Source: Ciborinia camelliae (Eukaryota > Ascomycota > Leotiomycetes > Helotiales > Sclerotiniaceae). From it: a stretch of 64,000 nucleotides of DNA. The notes under the pieces are model-generated. The model did no database searches. It saw only the letters and a list, made by a program, of their open reading frames with translations, and was not told the DNA's origin. Location: NCBI GenBank assembly GCA_025890175.1, contig JANPYM010000010.1, positions 145,563-209,562 on the forward strand, given 5' to 3'. This document shows positions 11,865 to 22,646 of the stretch, piece by piece; within the stretch, counting starts at the first letter, position 1; the number at the start of each line of letters is the position of its first letter. A program made the translations under genes and the position numbers.

Positions 11865-13089
11865 TCATGCTCTACCGAATGAGAATTCCTGGCCAACCAA
11901 TTTTTCCGTAGGTGTCCAGAGTTTCTCTAAATTTCCACTATCCGTAGCAAATTCGAGAAGAGGTTGAGCTTGGCAGTTTTCAAGGCAAAGATTTGAGGAT
12001 CCTAGTGCATAAATTAATAGTGGAACCAGGCGGCCGATCCCTGGAGAGCCGACTATTATCAGCTGATGACCCCCCTCCAAAATTGCGGATATTTGGCATG
12101 AGAGACAATTCACCTGCAATTCTACGGTCAAGAGCTGCAACTAAAGTTGTGCTGATGCCCCGACTCGGTGTTTTCATGGGCATCATGGTGAAAAGCTGTT
12201 CGGCACTCTCCCTCGGCATGTGTGTCCATAAATCAGTGGCTATGGCTGTAGAGGATATTAGCATGAAGATTCTCAACTTGGAAGAAAGGCTGACCTCCAG
12301 GATGAACACAGGCAATTTTAACTCCTTTGTTGCCCTGGAGCTTGGATATCTGTGCAGAGTATAAGATGGTTTCGGTTTTGCTCTGACCATAAGCAATCCT
12401 CGGAAGAAAGCCAAGACCCCATGGGAGCCCGTAGGCTTCGCAAAGGGATTTGGGAGGCTTTTCTTCCTTTGGTAGATTGTTTCCCTCTAAATTATAGTCG
12501 GCAAACCGGAAAGGGGAAAATATGTAACCATTACTACTCATATTAACAATTCGAGCTCCTCCCTCGGCTGTCAACTTGTCCATTATAAGATTGTTGAACA
12601 AAAAGCTTCCAAGGTAATTAGTTGCCAAATGCATCTCAAAACCATCGGGACTGAGAGTGCGCTCTGGTATATTCATCACGCCTGCATTGTTGATGAGAAT
12701 ATCAATACTCTATACTCTGTTCTGTATAAGCATTGACTTCGGCAGCCGCAGAACGAATGGAATCGAATGATGCCACGTCAAGTTTGAGAATTCAAGTCGG
12801 CACGTTGGGATGTTTCTTTGATGATTTTTGCGACAACCTCAACTTTTTCTATAGATCTTCCGGTAAGGATGAGTGTGCTTGGACTTTGGGCAGCCAGCGT
12901 TTGTGCAAGGCTAACCCGAGCCCATTTGGACTCGCCCCGGTGATAACACTGTGTGAATTTAGCATATATTCATGGCGCTTCAAAACATTTTGGGGGTGGT
13001 ATACTGTTATTCTGCTTTAATTCATCCCCGAAAGCTAAAGCAATATCTCTTCCCTCCGTCTTTTCACCAAATTCGGAATGAGAAGTCAT
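11865..13089 (-). pseudogene. short-chain dehydrogenase/reductase, frameshifted
   Basis: NAD(P)-dependent SDR of the fungal type that opens MTSHSEFGEKTEG. Recognisable in order: the cofactor loop VITGASPNGLGL, the NNAG motif (ILINNAGVMNIPE), the catalytic Ser region (VNMSS), the YxxxK motif (AYGQSK), HPG, and a LEKLW...KLVGQEFSF tail. The 3' half splices cleanly (introns 12294-12246 and 12113-12002). The 5' half is broken: a one-base slip right after GLGL, another between a SQRADLNS and a LDVASF segment, and a third just before IDILINNAG, where a 7-bp tandem duplication is visible. The ATG at 13089 is intact. The breaks fall within about 250 bp, so this is a decayed gene unless sequencing errors are clustered there. 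Confidence 0.82.
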
Positions 13090-13347
13090 ATTGTAATTAA
13101 TAGAGAAGAAAATAAGCTGCTCAAAGATAGCGGGGAAGGCAGGTTGACTGCAATTATTATACACCACCGCCAACGGTTGCACCCTGCACAGGCTGCGCCG
13201 TAATATCACCTGCGGCGGAACACCGGATCGTATGATGGTTCATTGGGCGACAGAGTGAATGGTAGATGAAAGCAGGTTTCTGGTGAGTTTGCTCAAATAA
13301 ACTAGAAAATACTGTATTCTCTTCCTATATAATCTTATACAACCAAG

Positions 13348-14150
13348 ATGATCATGAAAGAAACAGTTGTTCATGAAGATCTCAGAGTCAAAATCATTGA
13401 AAGCTCCATTCCGGAACCAAAAGCTCAACAAGTGGTAATCAAAGTTGAGGCTTCAGGGACAAATGTTAAAGACTGGAAGACCATTTTGCGTCCCAAAATT
13501 TGGAAGATGATTTTTCAGGGACAGTTCGCGAAGTTGGTACCGTGGGGTCTCTGTCCTTATCTCTTCGGCTGAGGGCGCTTTTGCTATCAAATTTGCAAGA
13601 ATGTCAAATATCCATCCTATGATTGATGTTGCTGGAGCATGTTATAGAGTATTTAACTTCACTCCTTGGATGTTGATAAATGAGACTTTCTGGTCGATTA
13701 TCATGAGGGCTCCGGTAACCTTACGGTTGAAATAAAGATTCGCGAAAGATTAATGTCTGCCCCTCATGAATCATATGGGGGTCTAAGCTTCGCGCTCGAT
13801 GCGGAAGTAGTAAGTTGTGTGCGACATTACTATAAGAGGGTGGAAATTTAGCGCATGTACTACCTCTCGATAAAATGGTAGCACTCGACAAAAAGACGGC
13901 AGATTTGATTATGGTGAGAGAAACAAACGGGGCGTTCAGGGAAAAAAAATGACAAAAATGTTAGTTTGGCAGTATCATGATGAAGTTGTTTGGGATGATT
14001 TTGGAGGGATGTTGATTTACTGATCATCCCTATGAGGTTGTATCTTGTGGATTGAGAGCCGTCGATACAATCTTAAAGGACTTGCGGGCCGGAAAAGTAT
14101 CCGCAAAGAAGTATGTCTTTCGAATCATTCATATAGATAAAACCCCAGAA
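13348..14150 (+). pseudogene. zinc-type medium-chain dehydrogenase/enoyl reductase relic
   Basis: Starts with a good ATG and a typical MDR N-terminus (MKETVVHEDLRVKIIESSIP, then QQVVIKVEASGTNVKDWK). After about 50 codons the expected frame is lost: DDFSGTVREVGTVG, the equivalent of the DIAGTV-EVG segment, appears in another frame. About 100 codons are then missing before the Rossmann segment EGAFAIKFARMSN (13570-13610). Further scraps (a DV-K--F-VDYHEGSG-like piece near 13670-13720, and HPYEVVSCGLRAVDTILKDL then KYVF near 14025-14125) follow in the correct order but are broken by stops. It lies head-to-head with the SDR relic (259 bp between starts), so both may have belonged to one cluster with the P450. 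Confidence 0.8.
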
Positions 14151-14380
14151 TCGTGTTTCAATTACCTACTAGGCTTTGTATCCCCAATGAACCGGATACA
14201 GCTGGGATAACCATAAAGTTTTCAAGCGCTTTTGGGGCTTGATCCGTGGAATCGTACCGAGTGATAATACCGAAGTTGTTGATATCCCCCCCTTGAGCGC
14301 TCAAAATAGATCTGGGGCGGTTTTATTGTTTACCTGAACTTAAGCTCACCACCTAACAACAGAGAGCTTTCGATAGTGGC

Positions 14381-14464
14381 GTCGCGATCGCCAATACGCT
14401 CGCTCATCCAGGAATTGATACATCTCTTACCAACGAAATGAAGCACCGCCTCTGGAGTAGTTAA
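14381..14464 (+). pseudogene. possible SDR C-terminal fragment
   Basis: A short open stretch reads VAIANTLAHPGIDTSLTNEM and ends at TAA 14462-14464. The HPG-x-D-T pattern is typical of the C-terminal third of SDR enzymes. No N-terminal part was found immediately upstream. Weak evidence; could be chance. Confidence 0.3.
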
Positions 14465-16541
14465 CTCCAAACTAATCAGGGAAGCTAACTGTGGTGAGCT
14501 CGTTAAAGTATGTTGTTGGTATTATGGTTTCGTCACTTTTTATCGGTTATATATTAACATTAAGACTACCGAAGAGATTATATGGGAGCCAAAATACCTA
14601 TTCACATGAGCTATGGCCTATCACTAGCATATGCCTACCACTTCGGACTGCAAAATATGTATCCCGCTCAGCCAAGATCCTTAGGCCAATGCCGATATCA
14701 TTGAAAGTGAAGAGTGTTAAAACGCAAGAAGTAGACTCTTCGGCGTTAAACAGAAAAAAATACTAAGCAGTGGAGGAGACCGAACTATATACGAACGACT
14801 AGAGCAATAACCATGACCCCCTCTATTTTCATTCGCCATTTTCTCTCAGACCCAAAAGATGGCTAGATCCCAATTGTACGGATGTGAAGTAGGCCGGTCG
14901 ACCATTATCATAAGGCTTAAAAACTTGCCTTGAAAAGGAGCGAGACATTCTTTTGTGCTCTATCAAATGATACCCGCTGAGTAAAACGAATTGCAGATTT
15001 GATTTGGTACAAGAGAATCTCCTATTGGCGAGGATGCACTATATTTATGACGTGGAATTGGTTGACAAAAGTTTGGATTGGAAAAAAGAGAGTCGTTATT
15101 CATTTAATGTGGTGAAAACCAGAGCTGTATGTTCGCATACTTCAAGGCGTATATTCTGAGCTGCTATCAAAATCACTCTCCGTTGGCATTGATTTCTTTG
15201 AAAATAAAATAAGACGAGAAAGGTAACATTTATCCTAACTTTCTGGAGAATCGACATTGACATTGACATCCAAACTCATAAAATTTACTATATATTTCTT
15301 ATCTTTTATCAAGTGCACCTAGATCATACGCATTTCAATGGACAAGATCAAAACAATCCTTCCTTCTACATATATATACCTTGAATGCTCTTTGTCCTTA
15401 GCTTTTCTTCTTTCCCACATCAACCTGAACTTTACAGAAACCAGAAACACCAAATTTTGACTCTGCAAATCCTGAACCGAAAATCTCACAGCAAAACGAG
15501 AATTTCACAAGCGAATTAACCAAAACACCGCAATCATGAATTTCATGGAAGTCTTTCTTCGCCTCGGGCTCGCAAGCCACGAGAAGAGACATCTTCACCT
15601 ACAGCTACGAACGCTCCATTCTGGATACTTCTCGCCCCTTCGAGCTAAGACTCGATTGCGGAACCGCCACATCATCAGTAAATAAATGCACAGCAACAAT
15701 CCCAACTCTCATCCTCATGTGATTTCATCCAAACCTTCTTGAGACCCGACGGAACGCATCTCCCCGATGAACACCGCATGGAGCTCGAATATCAGGGATC
15801 GATTTGTGATGGACACTTGATCGAACCGAACTATCTTCAACCTTCCAGCTTCTCACACTCGCATGCCCCGAATTTGGAGAAACGAATGCCGATATTGATG
15901 GGTTGTGTCTACGATTTGCCGATATGGATGATATCTGCCTTCCATTCTGAGGAGCGTAGTTTTGAGGGTACGTCCATGACAATAATGCATTCGGCTGAAT
16001 ATATTTATATTATATTGGATTGCTTCTAAATGCTTATTGAGACATACAAATCCTCTATAAGGTATTGATCTTCTCGAAGAGGATCCCCACGATCATATAA
16101 GCCCCTTAAAGCACTTAGCTCCTAGAATTCATGAATCAATATCAAACAGTTTGTAGATAAAAAGACGTCTATATCACCACCAAGGTGATACCCAACAGTA
16201 TGTTTATTTATTTCCTTTTCTGCAATGATCGATCCATACAAAAACCCCTAAAATACTATTTAACACACGGAGACCCCCAATATAATTAAATTTTCTTCTA
16301 ACAATATCTAAATCCAATCATTTCAGAAGACTACAATGAACAATATAAATGTGATATCATACTAAGAATCTACTAAGCAATCCAGTCAAAGACGCAGCTT
16401 CAATTAAAATACAAGTGTACTACGCATCACTTAAGTGCGAAAATAGGAGATAATTCACCGGACCTCTCGCCTCGCTTATGAACAGTAATGAACACTACTC
16501 TTTCAATTTGATATATAATTTTCAAAACTTCTCCAACAGTC
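14465..16541. other. intergenic, no gene recognised
   Basis: About 2 kb of AT-rich sequence between the oxidoreductase relics and the second 5S gene. Open frames around 14491-14766 and 15740-16029 show no recognisable motif, and I could not extend them through plausible splice sites. May contain further decayed sequence. Confidence 0.45.
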
Positions 16542-16660
16542 ACATACGACCATAGACTGAAGAGAATTGGGCATCCCGTCCGCTCTGCCATACACAAGCT
16601 TCAGATCGGTAGATTAGTAGTTGGGTGGGTGACCACCAGCGAATCCCTACTGTTGTATGT
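16542..16660 (+). rRNA. 5S ribosomal RNA, copy 2
   Basis: 119 nt, same length and ends as copy 1, with only two substitutions: A instead of G at RNA position 70 (base 16611) and T instead of C at position 107 (base 16648). The two sites pair in the helix that encloses the GUUGGGUGGGUGACCACC hairpin, so pairing is kept. A T5 run follows about 12 bases downstream. Flanking DNA does not resemble that of copy 1. Confidence 0.97.
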
Positions 16661-17042
16661 ACATCATTTCTTTTTGCTATTTTGGTAAACATAAATCACT
16701 ACTGCGAATCTTTTTGCCACTTAGCTGCTATCTGGGAGAGGGTTTTTTCTTACCTATCATCCATCAATCATCAGTCAAACAAAGGCTTTATTGGTTTTGT
16801 CTGGTCTTTGATGCAGAAAAATCGATGGGGATGGACAAAGCAAAATTCTATGCTTTAACAATCTAGAAGATTATCGATATGAAGAGGAGGAATCTTGCTT
16901 ATAATGACGCAGCCAGGAAATAACTCTTCCTCATCCCCTTATATTTTGTGCAACTCTTCAACCAATACCGCTCGTTTAACCTAGCTATGTAGCCGCCCTT
17001 TCCACTTCTCTTCCAACCATATTACAAACACACAACAGCAAT

Positions 17043-17276
17043 ATGACCAAACTCATCAAGCAAAATCCAGCAACCGCACCACCCCAAACCGAGGTGATCC
17101 CACGTGTTATCTCCATCTATACCTGCGGGTGTAGAATCGAGGACGAGCGGCCTAAACTCATGAAACTCAAGACCACCTTGAGCGAAATGGTGAAAGTAGA
17201 AAACCCAGAACCAGCCATCAGACGGCGGATCGGGACCAGGTGCGAAAAGTGTGCTGCACTCGGTTGGTTATCTTGA
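17043..17276 (+). CDS. small hypothetical protein with CxC and CxxC pairs
   Basis: Single-exon frame of 77 codons with a true ATG. The product is charged and soluble, without a signal peptide or membrane segment. It holds a YTCGC motif near residues 27-31 and an RCEKC motif near 67-71, a spacing that could bind one metal ion. Small fungal proteins with CGC...CEKC pairs are common in related fungi as unnamed hypotheticals, but I cannot name a family. It is isolated between a 5S gene and the 3' end of SEC24. It could be a chance frame. Confidence 0.4.
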   Translation: MTKLIKQNPATAPPQTEVIPRVISIYTCGCRIEDERPKLMKLKTTLSEMVKVENPEPAIRRRIGTRCEKCAALGWLS

Positions 17277-19189
17277 ACGGACCTTGGTATTTTGAAAGGC
17301 ATGATGGGAGAAGTGTTAATTATTGCAACTATTTAACACTAACCGTATTCCTAGAGCCCTGATCTATGTATCAAATTTATAGCACCCCTGTACCAGACCA
17401 ATCTACAACGCAATTCTGGGCTTGACGCATAACCGGTTTTGTGCCAATGGTCAGATAAGAGGCCACTGGGCCATCACCTGAATGGAATACTGGCAGAGAG
17501 GGCTACCGACGATTATTAAAATGACTTCGAGCAGCAAGGCTTTTGAAAGAAAAGGATGTGGACGTTACACGGAGAAAGACAAAAAAATGATAACAAACAA
17601 TAGTAATAGTAATAACAATATCAAAAGATTTAAATTAAAAAATGTAAGAACTATATGCAAAACTTGTGACAAAATGAAATATGTGATTTTAAGAATAGAC
17701 CAAACGCATGAAGAATATCAGACAGTAGTGAGCATTGCCACAGAAGAGCTACCATGCAGCCTCATCAGAAACAGACATATTGTGCTTTCAAGAGGATGAA
17801 ATAAAACAAGTGATACTGCGTGCAGAGACAAACCGTCAGCCTCACGGCATAAGTCTTGGTGTAGTTCTCGAAAGTTCAGCGTAGAAAAGAAACCCCGATA
17901 TGCTTGAAACAAACCCACCAATAAAGATATTCCACCTTGTATCTACAACTTCCTGCACTAATGACAATTCAGATATCATAGCACTTCGTTTTTCTCAGCA
18001 CCGGATATCCAGTCGCTAAGAAATGAAAGAATCCAAAGGATTTCCTCCTCCAGGTAGGGTCTTCCCATCCACGCTCTTCCAGATTATTTGAGGGCTCCCC
18101 GGGACGATCTCACAACGGATCAAACATCCAACCCACCCGCATCACAGGAACACCATCCGCGCGCCCTGAAACGCATTTACGCTCAAAATAGACGCCGCAT
18201 CGGCTATGGCATTTAAATACTTTTCCCAATTTCGAGCATCATCTCAATACTTCCCACCTGGTCTAATCTCGGCCGTTTTACACCCATATGCGCCCAGCAC
18301 AACCCACCATCCTTTCCCGACAGACTATCACTTTAGTCCTTCTTCCTTGCGCCATGTTATCTCTTATTATACCACTCACCATACAACACTTCGTATAAAT
18401 CCTTCCAGCGATTCGGCTGCAGAATACTTAAGCCTTGTTGGTTGTGCATGGCCGATAGCGAAGTGTCGGCACCAACATACATGAGCATACCTAACTAGAG
18501 TTGCATCTACCAGCCCTACCACACTTGTGAATATATCATGCGCATCCATGATAAATGCTATCTTACCCGGAGATACAAAGAAAATACGAACGGAAGGATA
18601 GCAAATAAAATAAGATGGAAAATTAATCAGGGGATAGGAGATATATATTTCATTATTTTTTCTTCACATAACCAAGCCATGGAGACCATGCTTTGGAAAC
18701 ACAATACCAGCAGCCATCAACAAAGCCCAGGGTTCGGCACATCCAGATGGCCATTGCCCGGCGGCTTGACTTCTAGTTATGGGAGAGAAGGATGGATAGG
18801 GCTCGGGATGACATGTATGGTATGTGTGCTTACATGCCTTGGTAAACTTTTTGGTTTCATGGAAATCAGCAAAAATCCTGAGATGAACTCTTGGTTTGGC
18901 TCGACACGGAATGAGTTATATCCAGTAGCCGGCCACGCCACAGAGAAGCCGAGATGCTCTGAAGAACAAGGCTTTGGGTCAGGACTGAAATTTAGATGTT
19001 AAATGTTGATATTTATGCACGCTAAATCACATATACTGCCATACCACAATTCCATTCCACCCCCCTACTTCGACTACAATGTTCCTGTTTTTTCTTTTCG
19101 GGTTTGAATTACGCCATACAATTTTCATCACCAATCATTTGATTCGTGAATTTACCAGTAGGGTGGTCTCAACCCTGCAAAGTTCGACG
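17277..19189. other. intergenic, no convincing gene
   Basis: Open frames at 17482-17799, 18206-18484 and 18538-19002 are lysine/asparagine-rich or motif-free. The last has one hydrophobic segment (GLGMTCMVCVLTCLG) but nothing else to support it. The right end may include the last short exon or 3' UTR of SEC24. Confidence 0.45.
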
Positions 19190-19269
19190 TTATGGAATTA
19201 TCCCCGCTATCATCTTTTTTTCTTTGGCCTGTTAACTATTTCCACAAGCAATGTTAGGATCAATCATAT

Positions 19270-22236
19270 TCAGTCTCGACGGGGAAAGAGATAGCTTACC
19301 TCCAGTTGCACGTGCCGATGCAGGTGAACTAGCCAATCTACATAGCTCTGAGCTTCATTGTTCCTATCCTCGACCAATAGTCTAGCAAATTCGTATTCTG
19401 CGCCGTCGAGACCTTGTCTCGCAAGTTGAATCGTCAGAGCTTTGGCTCCACGCATAGTCTTCAAATATTCCAGTATATTCCGTACTTGAGCGCTGAGATG
19501 CGTTTGAAGTACGGGTAAGGATGAGAGATATGGATCCAGTGCCTTGAGATTATCTTTGTCTTCACCGAATAGATCGATGATAAGGTTAGGTGAAGTTTGA
19601 CCGTGCATCCAGAGGTAGCAATTCTGTCCATTGTCCACGAGATATACACCACCTTCTTCGACTCTAGCAAAAGATGCTCGTACTGAGGGTGGCATCCTAA
19701 GATGACCATCTTCGTTTGCAAATCCATCTTCAGGGGCGAGATTATGAATTGGTATCATGCGAGGATAGAGGTACAAAGAAAGTTCAAGGGCGCCCATGCT
19801 TTTGATCATGCGCGCGTCATGAACTCGGCGATCGGAAGGTTCTTGTCCTCCCTTGAAAGCTCGGGATTTGACAAGTCCTAGGATGTACATACTGAATTCT
19901 TTGAGGTGCTCTGGTAGAACTAATTGGCCTGGAGGATGAGATCCGGAAAAGTTTTTACGATATCCAGCCAAAATATCGACGTTCTTTTCCGACAAGGCGC
20001 CTCGGATTTCCTTCAAGGAGTGTGCCAACATTTTTGATGCAGCCTCTTTGGCAATCAATGCGCAAATAGCGTCTTGATCCACAAAGTTCATACACTCCTT
20101 AGGTTGGTCGCTAACACTAGCAATGACGTTTGAGCATCTCACCCTTCGTTCACCACTAGCTGTAGTGTATAGTAGGGCACTTTGGAAGTGAGCATCCAAC
20201 TTGGAATCCAGTTTCCCATCATAGCTGAATAAGACTCCCATAGCTTTATCCGAATCGATGACACCGAATTCAATATCAGCCCCGAAGGTGTGTTGGATAA
20301 AATTGCCATGATATGAAGATATTTGCAGACCATTTGAACATCGGACCTTCATCAGCGCTTGATATCCAGTCTCTCGTGTAACGGAGCGCACAACCTCATG
20401 TGACAATTTCTCGTTATCTCGCGGGGAGACGAAGTTGGGGTAGTAAAATGTCTCACCTCCGGTAGCAGCAGCGACATGGCCTGTAAAAGTTAGTCATTGA
20501 AAAATTGCCATGAAAATCTGCATTAAATTTACCTATTGTTGCGATATCGAGATATCCGCCGCCAGGAGCAGCAAGGAACAAGTCAATACCAACTCCAGTG
20601 GCAACCATCTTGTCCGCCGCTTTCCTCCAGCCGGGATGTTCAGTAGTGAATAACTTTTTATCTTGCTCTCCACCATGCTGTTTTCCATCATCACGGAGGA
20701 ATAACCTTCCAGGTCCCCAGGTTGGAAGGGCCGATAGTGAGCACACAATCTTTCCTCCAGTCTTCTCAAGAGCTGCCATAGCTGCATTGATGGTTGGAAG
20801 TAATGCTGGCTCGGGGTTTTTGATCTGAGAAAATAGTTGTGGAAGTTGACTCAGTAACGAAGTAATATTGGACTTTGCTTCATACGGATCCACAAACAGT
20901 CCGTCACTAAGGGGTACAAATGGATCCTCAATATCCGGCATAATCAGCATTTGAGCCTGATCCAATGCAGGATTCATGTTGTAGAAATGGATATCTTTAT
21001 CGAAAGTCACGAATCCAACCTTAGATCCTTTGGGGATTCTGCGTTTCGAAGATCCATCCTCTTCGGTCGAGTCATCGCCTCCGTACAAAGCTGCCAGGAT
21101 ACCCTCACAAAATGCTTCCAAGAACCCTTTATTCAGCGCTTCTTGGCCAACATCGATCAAGAAGATCCATCTCAAACCAACAGGCTCTTGCGACCAGTAT
21201 TCTTTTGGAACCAAAAATTCGACAGTCCCTCGCATTAACTCAGGCCTCTGCTCCCTATCAACTCTAGCCCCTTGTGGTGTAGTCGCACAGAAGTACTCTA
21301 GGGGTACGTCATTCGCATAGTTGCACATATTGCATACAAACTTATTGCCTCCGGATCTGAACACCATAAATGGATTGATATAAGCACGGCATCTGTGACA
21401 TCTGGGAGGACCTGTTTCTCCAAAGTCCAAAACTGGTATCTCGAGCTCACCTGGCTGCAATGGGGCCAAGGGTTGCAAAAGAAGGCCAAGCGGCAGCCCA
21501 GTCGAATGTAACGCATCTGCCGTGGATGGGATATTGTTCATCGTTAAACGTGCAAATTTTGGTGAAGAGTTTCCTTGATCATAGGCAACGAACGGCACTG
21601 TAGCTGTTGGAGGAAGGTGGTGCTCAAAGGTCGGGTATACATTTTTGAGGTAATATTGGGCTATCGCATCTCTCGATCGAGGTACACTAGGAATTTGATC
21701 CGGGTCTACTCGGCCTTGCGCCGAAGTCTGAACATTGGCAGAGAAGCCACCGTCGGGTCCATTTCTCGCAGCAAATTCAGCAGACGTCGCAGGGTTCGCG
21801 GGGTTAAAGGGCGCATTCACAGGGGCAGGAAACTGTGACATTTGAGGTGTGATGGGGGAATTTAGGAACTGGCCACCTGGCGAGGGCACTAATGAAGGGT
21901 CGGCATTGAGATAAGCTGAAGGAGTGATGCCGCCCTGTGGCATTCCGTTGAATGCTTGTGAAGATCCTTGGGCTTCAACGACATGATATGCGTGCCTATC
22001 CTTCTTCTTTTTCCTTGCCATTGGTTGTTGATTTGATATCTGTAAATTCTCCATGCCAAGATTATTGGGGTCAGCGGGATGCATCGTAGGGTTTCCGGGG
22101 CCTTGGTAGGCAGGTTGTCCGCCGTAAGGTGGCTGCTGCTGCTATATAATATTGTCAGTTCATGTACAAACTATGAAATGGTTCCCAAAAGGCTTGTGAA
22201 TAGAACAGATTGCCTTACGAAGGGAGGTTGCGCCAT
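19270..22236 (-). CDS. SEC24: COPII coat cargo-binding subunit Sec24
   Basis: Binds cargo signals and forms the inner COPII coat with Sec23 at ER exit sites. Exons: a six-codon exon 22236-22219 (MAQPPF), 22141-20533, and 20480 onward; introns 22218-22142 and 20532-20481. With the stop at 19270 the product is 945 aa, a normal length for Sec24. In order: a Gln/Pro-rich N-terminus, the zinc finger (CHRC...CNMC, starting CHRCRAYINPFMV), the trunk domain (WIFLIDVG, GSKVGFVTFDKDIHFYN), the beta-sandwich (VRCSNGLQISSYHGNF), the helical domain and a gelsolin-like domain (YLWMHGQTSPNLIIDLFGED). The 3' end is uncertain: after HRHVQLE a GTAAGC donor and an acceptor near 19222 would give a different tail ending at 19190. 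Divergent from CFT2. Confidence 0.95.
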
Positions 22237-22646
22237 GTTGTCTGTCAAATATTCGGGCAGCAGTGAGATATTATAAGATTATATGGATGCGCAATGGTAG
22301 AAAGTCTGTGACGACATGAAAGATTAACAGGAATAACTGGCGAAATGAATTGAAATATAAGCCAAGGTATCAAGTAAATGGGAATGAGGATATAAATTCC
22401 GTCCCACTACCATACCTCCTTAAGGCTACCTTGCCTCATGTACCCAGTAATTCCTGACCAGGCCCAAACCTTATTTATTTTTAGCGTGTTATTGTATTAT
22501 TGGCGGCGTTCAATCGCGGCTACAGCCTTTCAAAGATAGCTGAAGCCTTGTTAATTATTATTATTATTATTATTGTATCATTGTCAACGTCAAGGCTCAA
22601 TCAAATACATCAGTTCCCTCTGTAATCATCACAGAATGCGATAACG
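22237..22646. promoter_or_regulatory. bidirectional promoter SEC24 / CFT2
   Basis: 410 bp between divergent start codons. It contains TTGGCGG at 22500-22506 followed by TCAATCGCGG at 22510-22519, and an ATT trinucleotide run (about 22553-22575) nearer CFT2. A similar TTGGCGG plus TCAAATCGCGG pair occurs in the CDC7/CND1 promoter. Function is inferred. Confidence 0.55.

Noticed and set aside
12970..13209. Apparent short independent gene at the SDR 5' end
   Set aside because: Its in-frame residues from the ATG at 13089 match the normal SDR N-terminus, so it belongs to the SDR relic.
15725..16029. Overlapping plus and minus open frames of about 85-97 codons
   Set aside because: Both strands are open at once, neither begins with a supported ATG plus motif, and no splice extension was found.
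18538..19002. 155-codon plus-strand frame with one hydrophobic segment
   Set aside because: No family motif, no good start context and basic low-complexity N-terminal half; it directly abuts the convergent SEC24 3' region.
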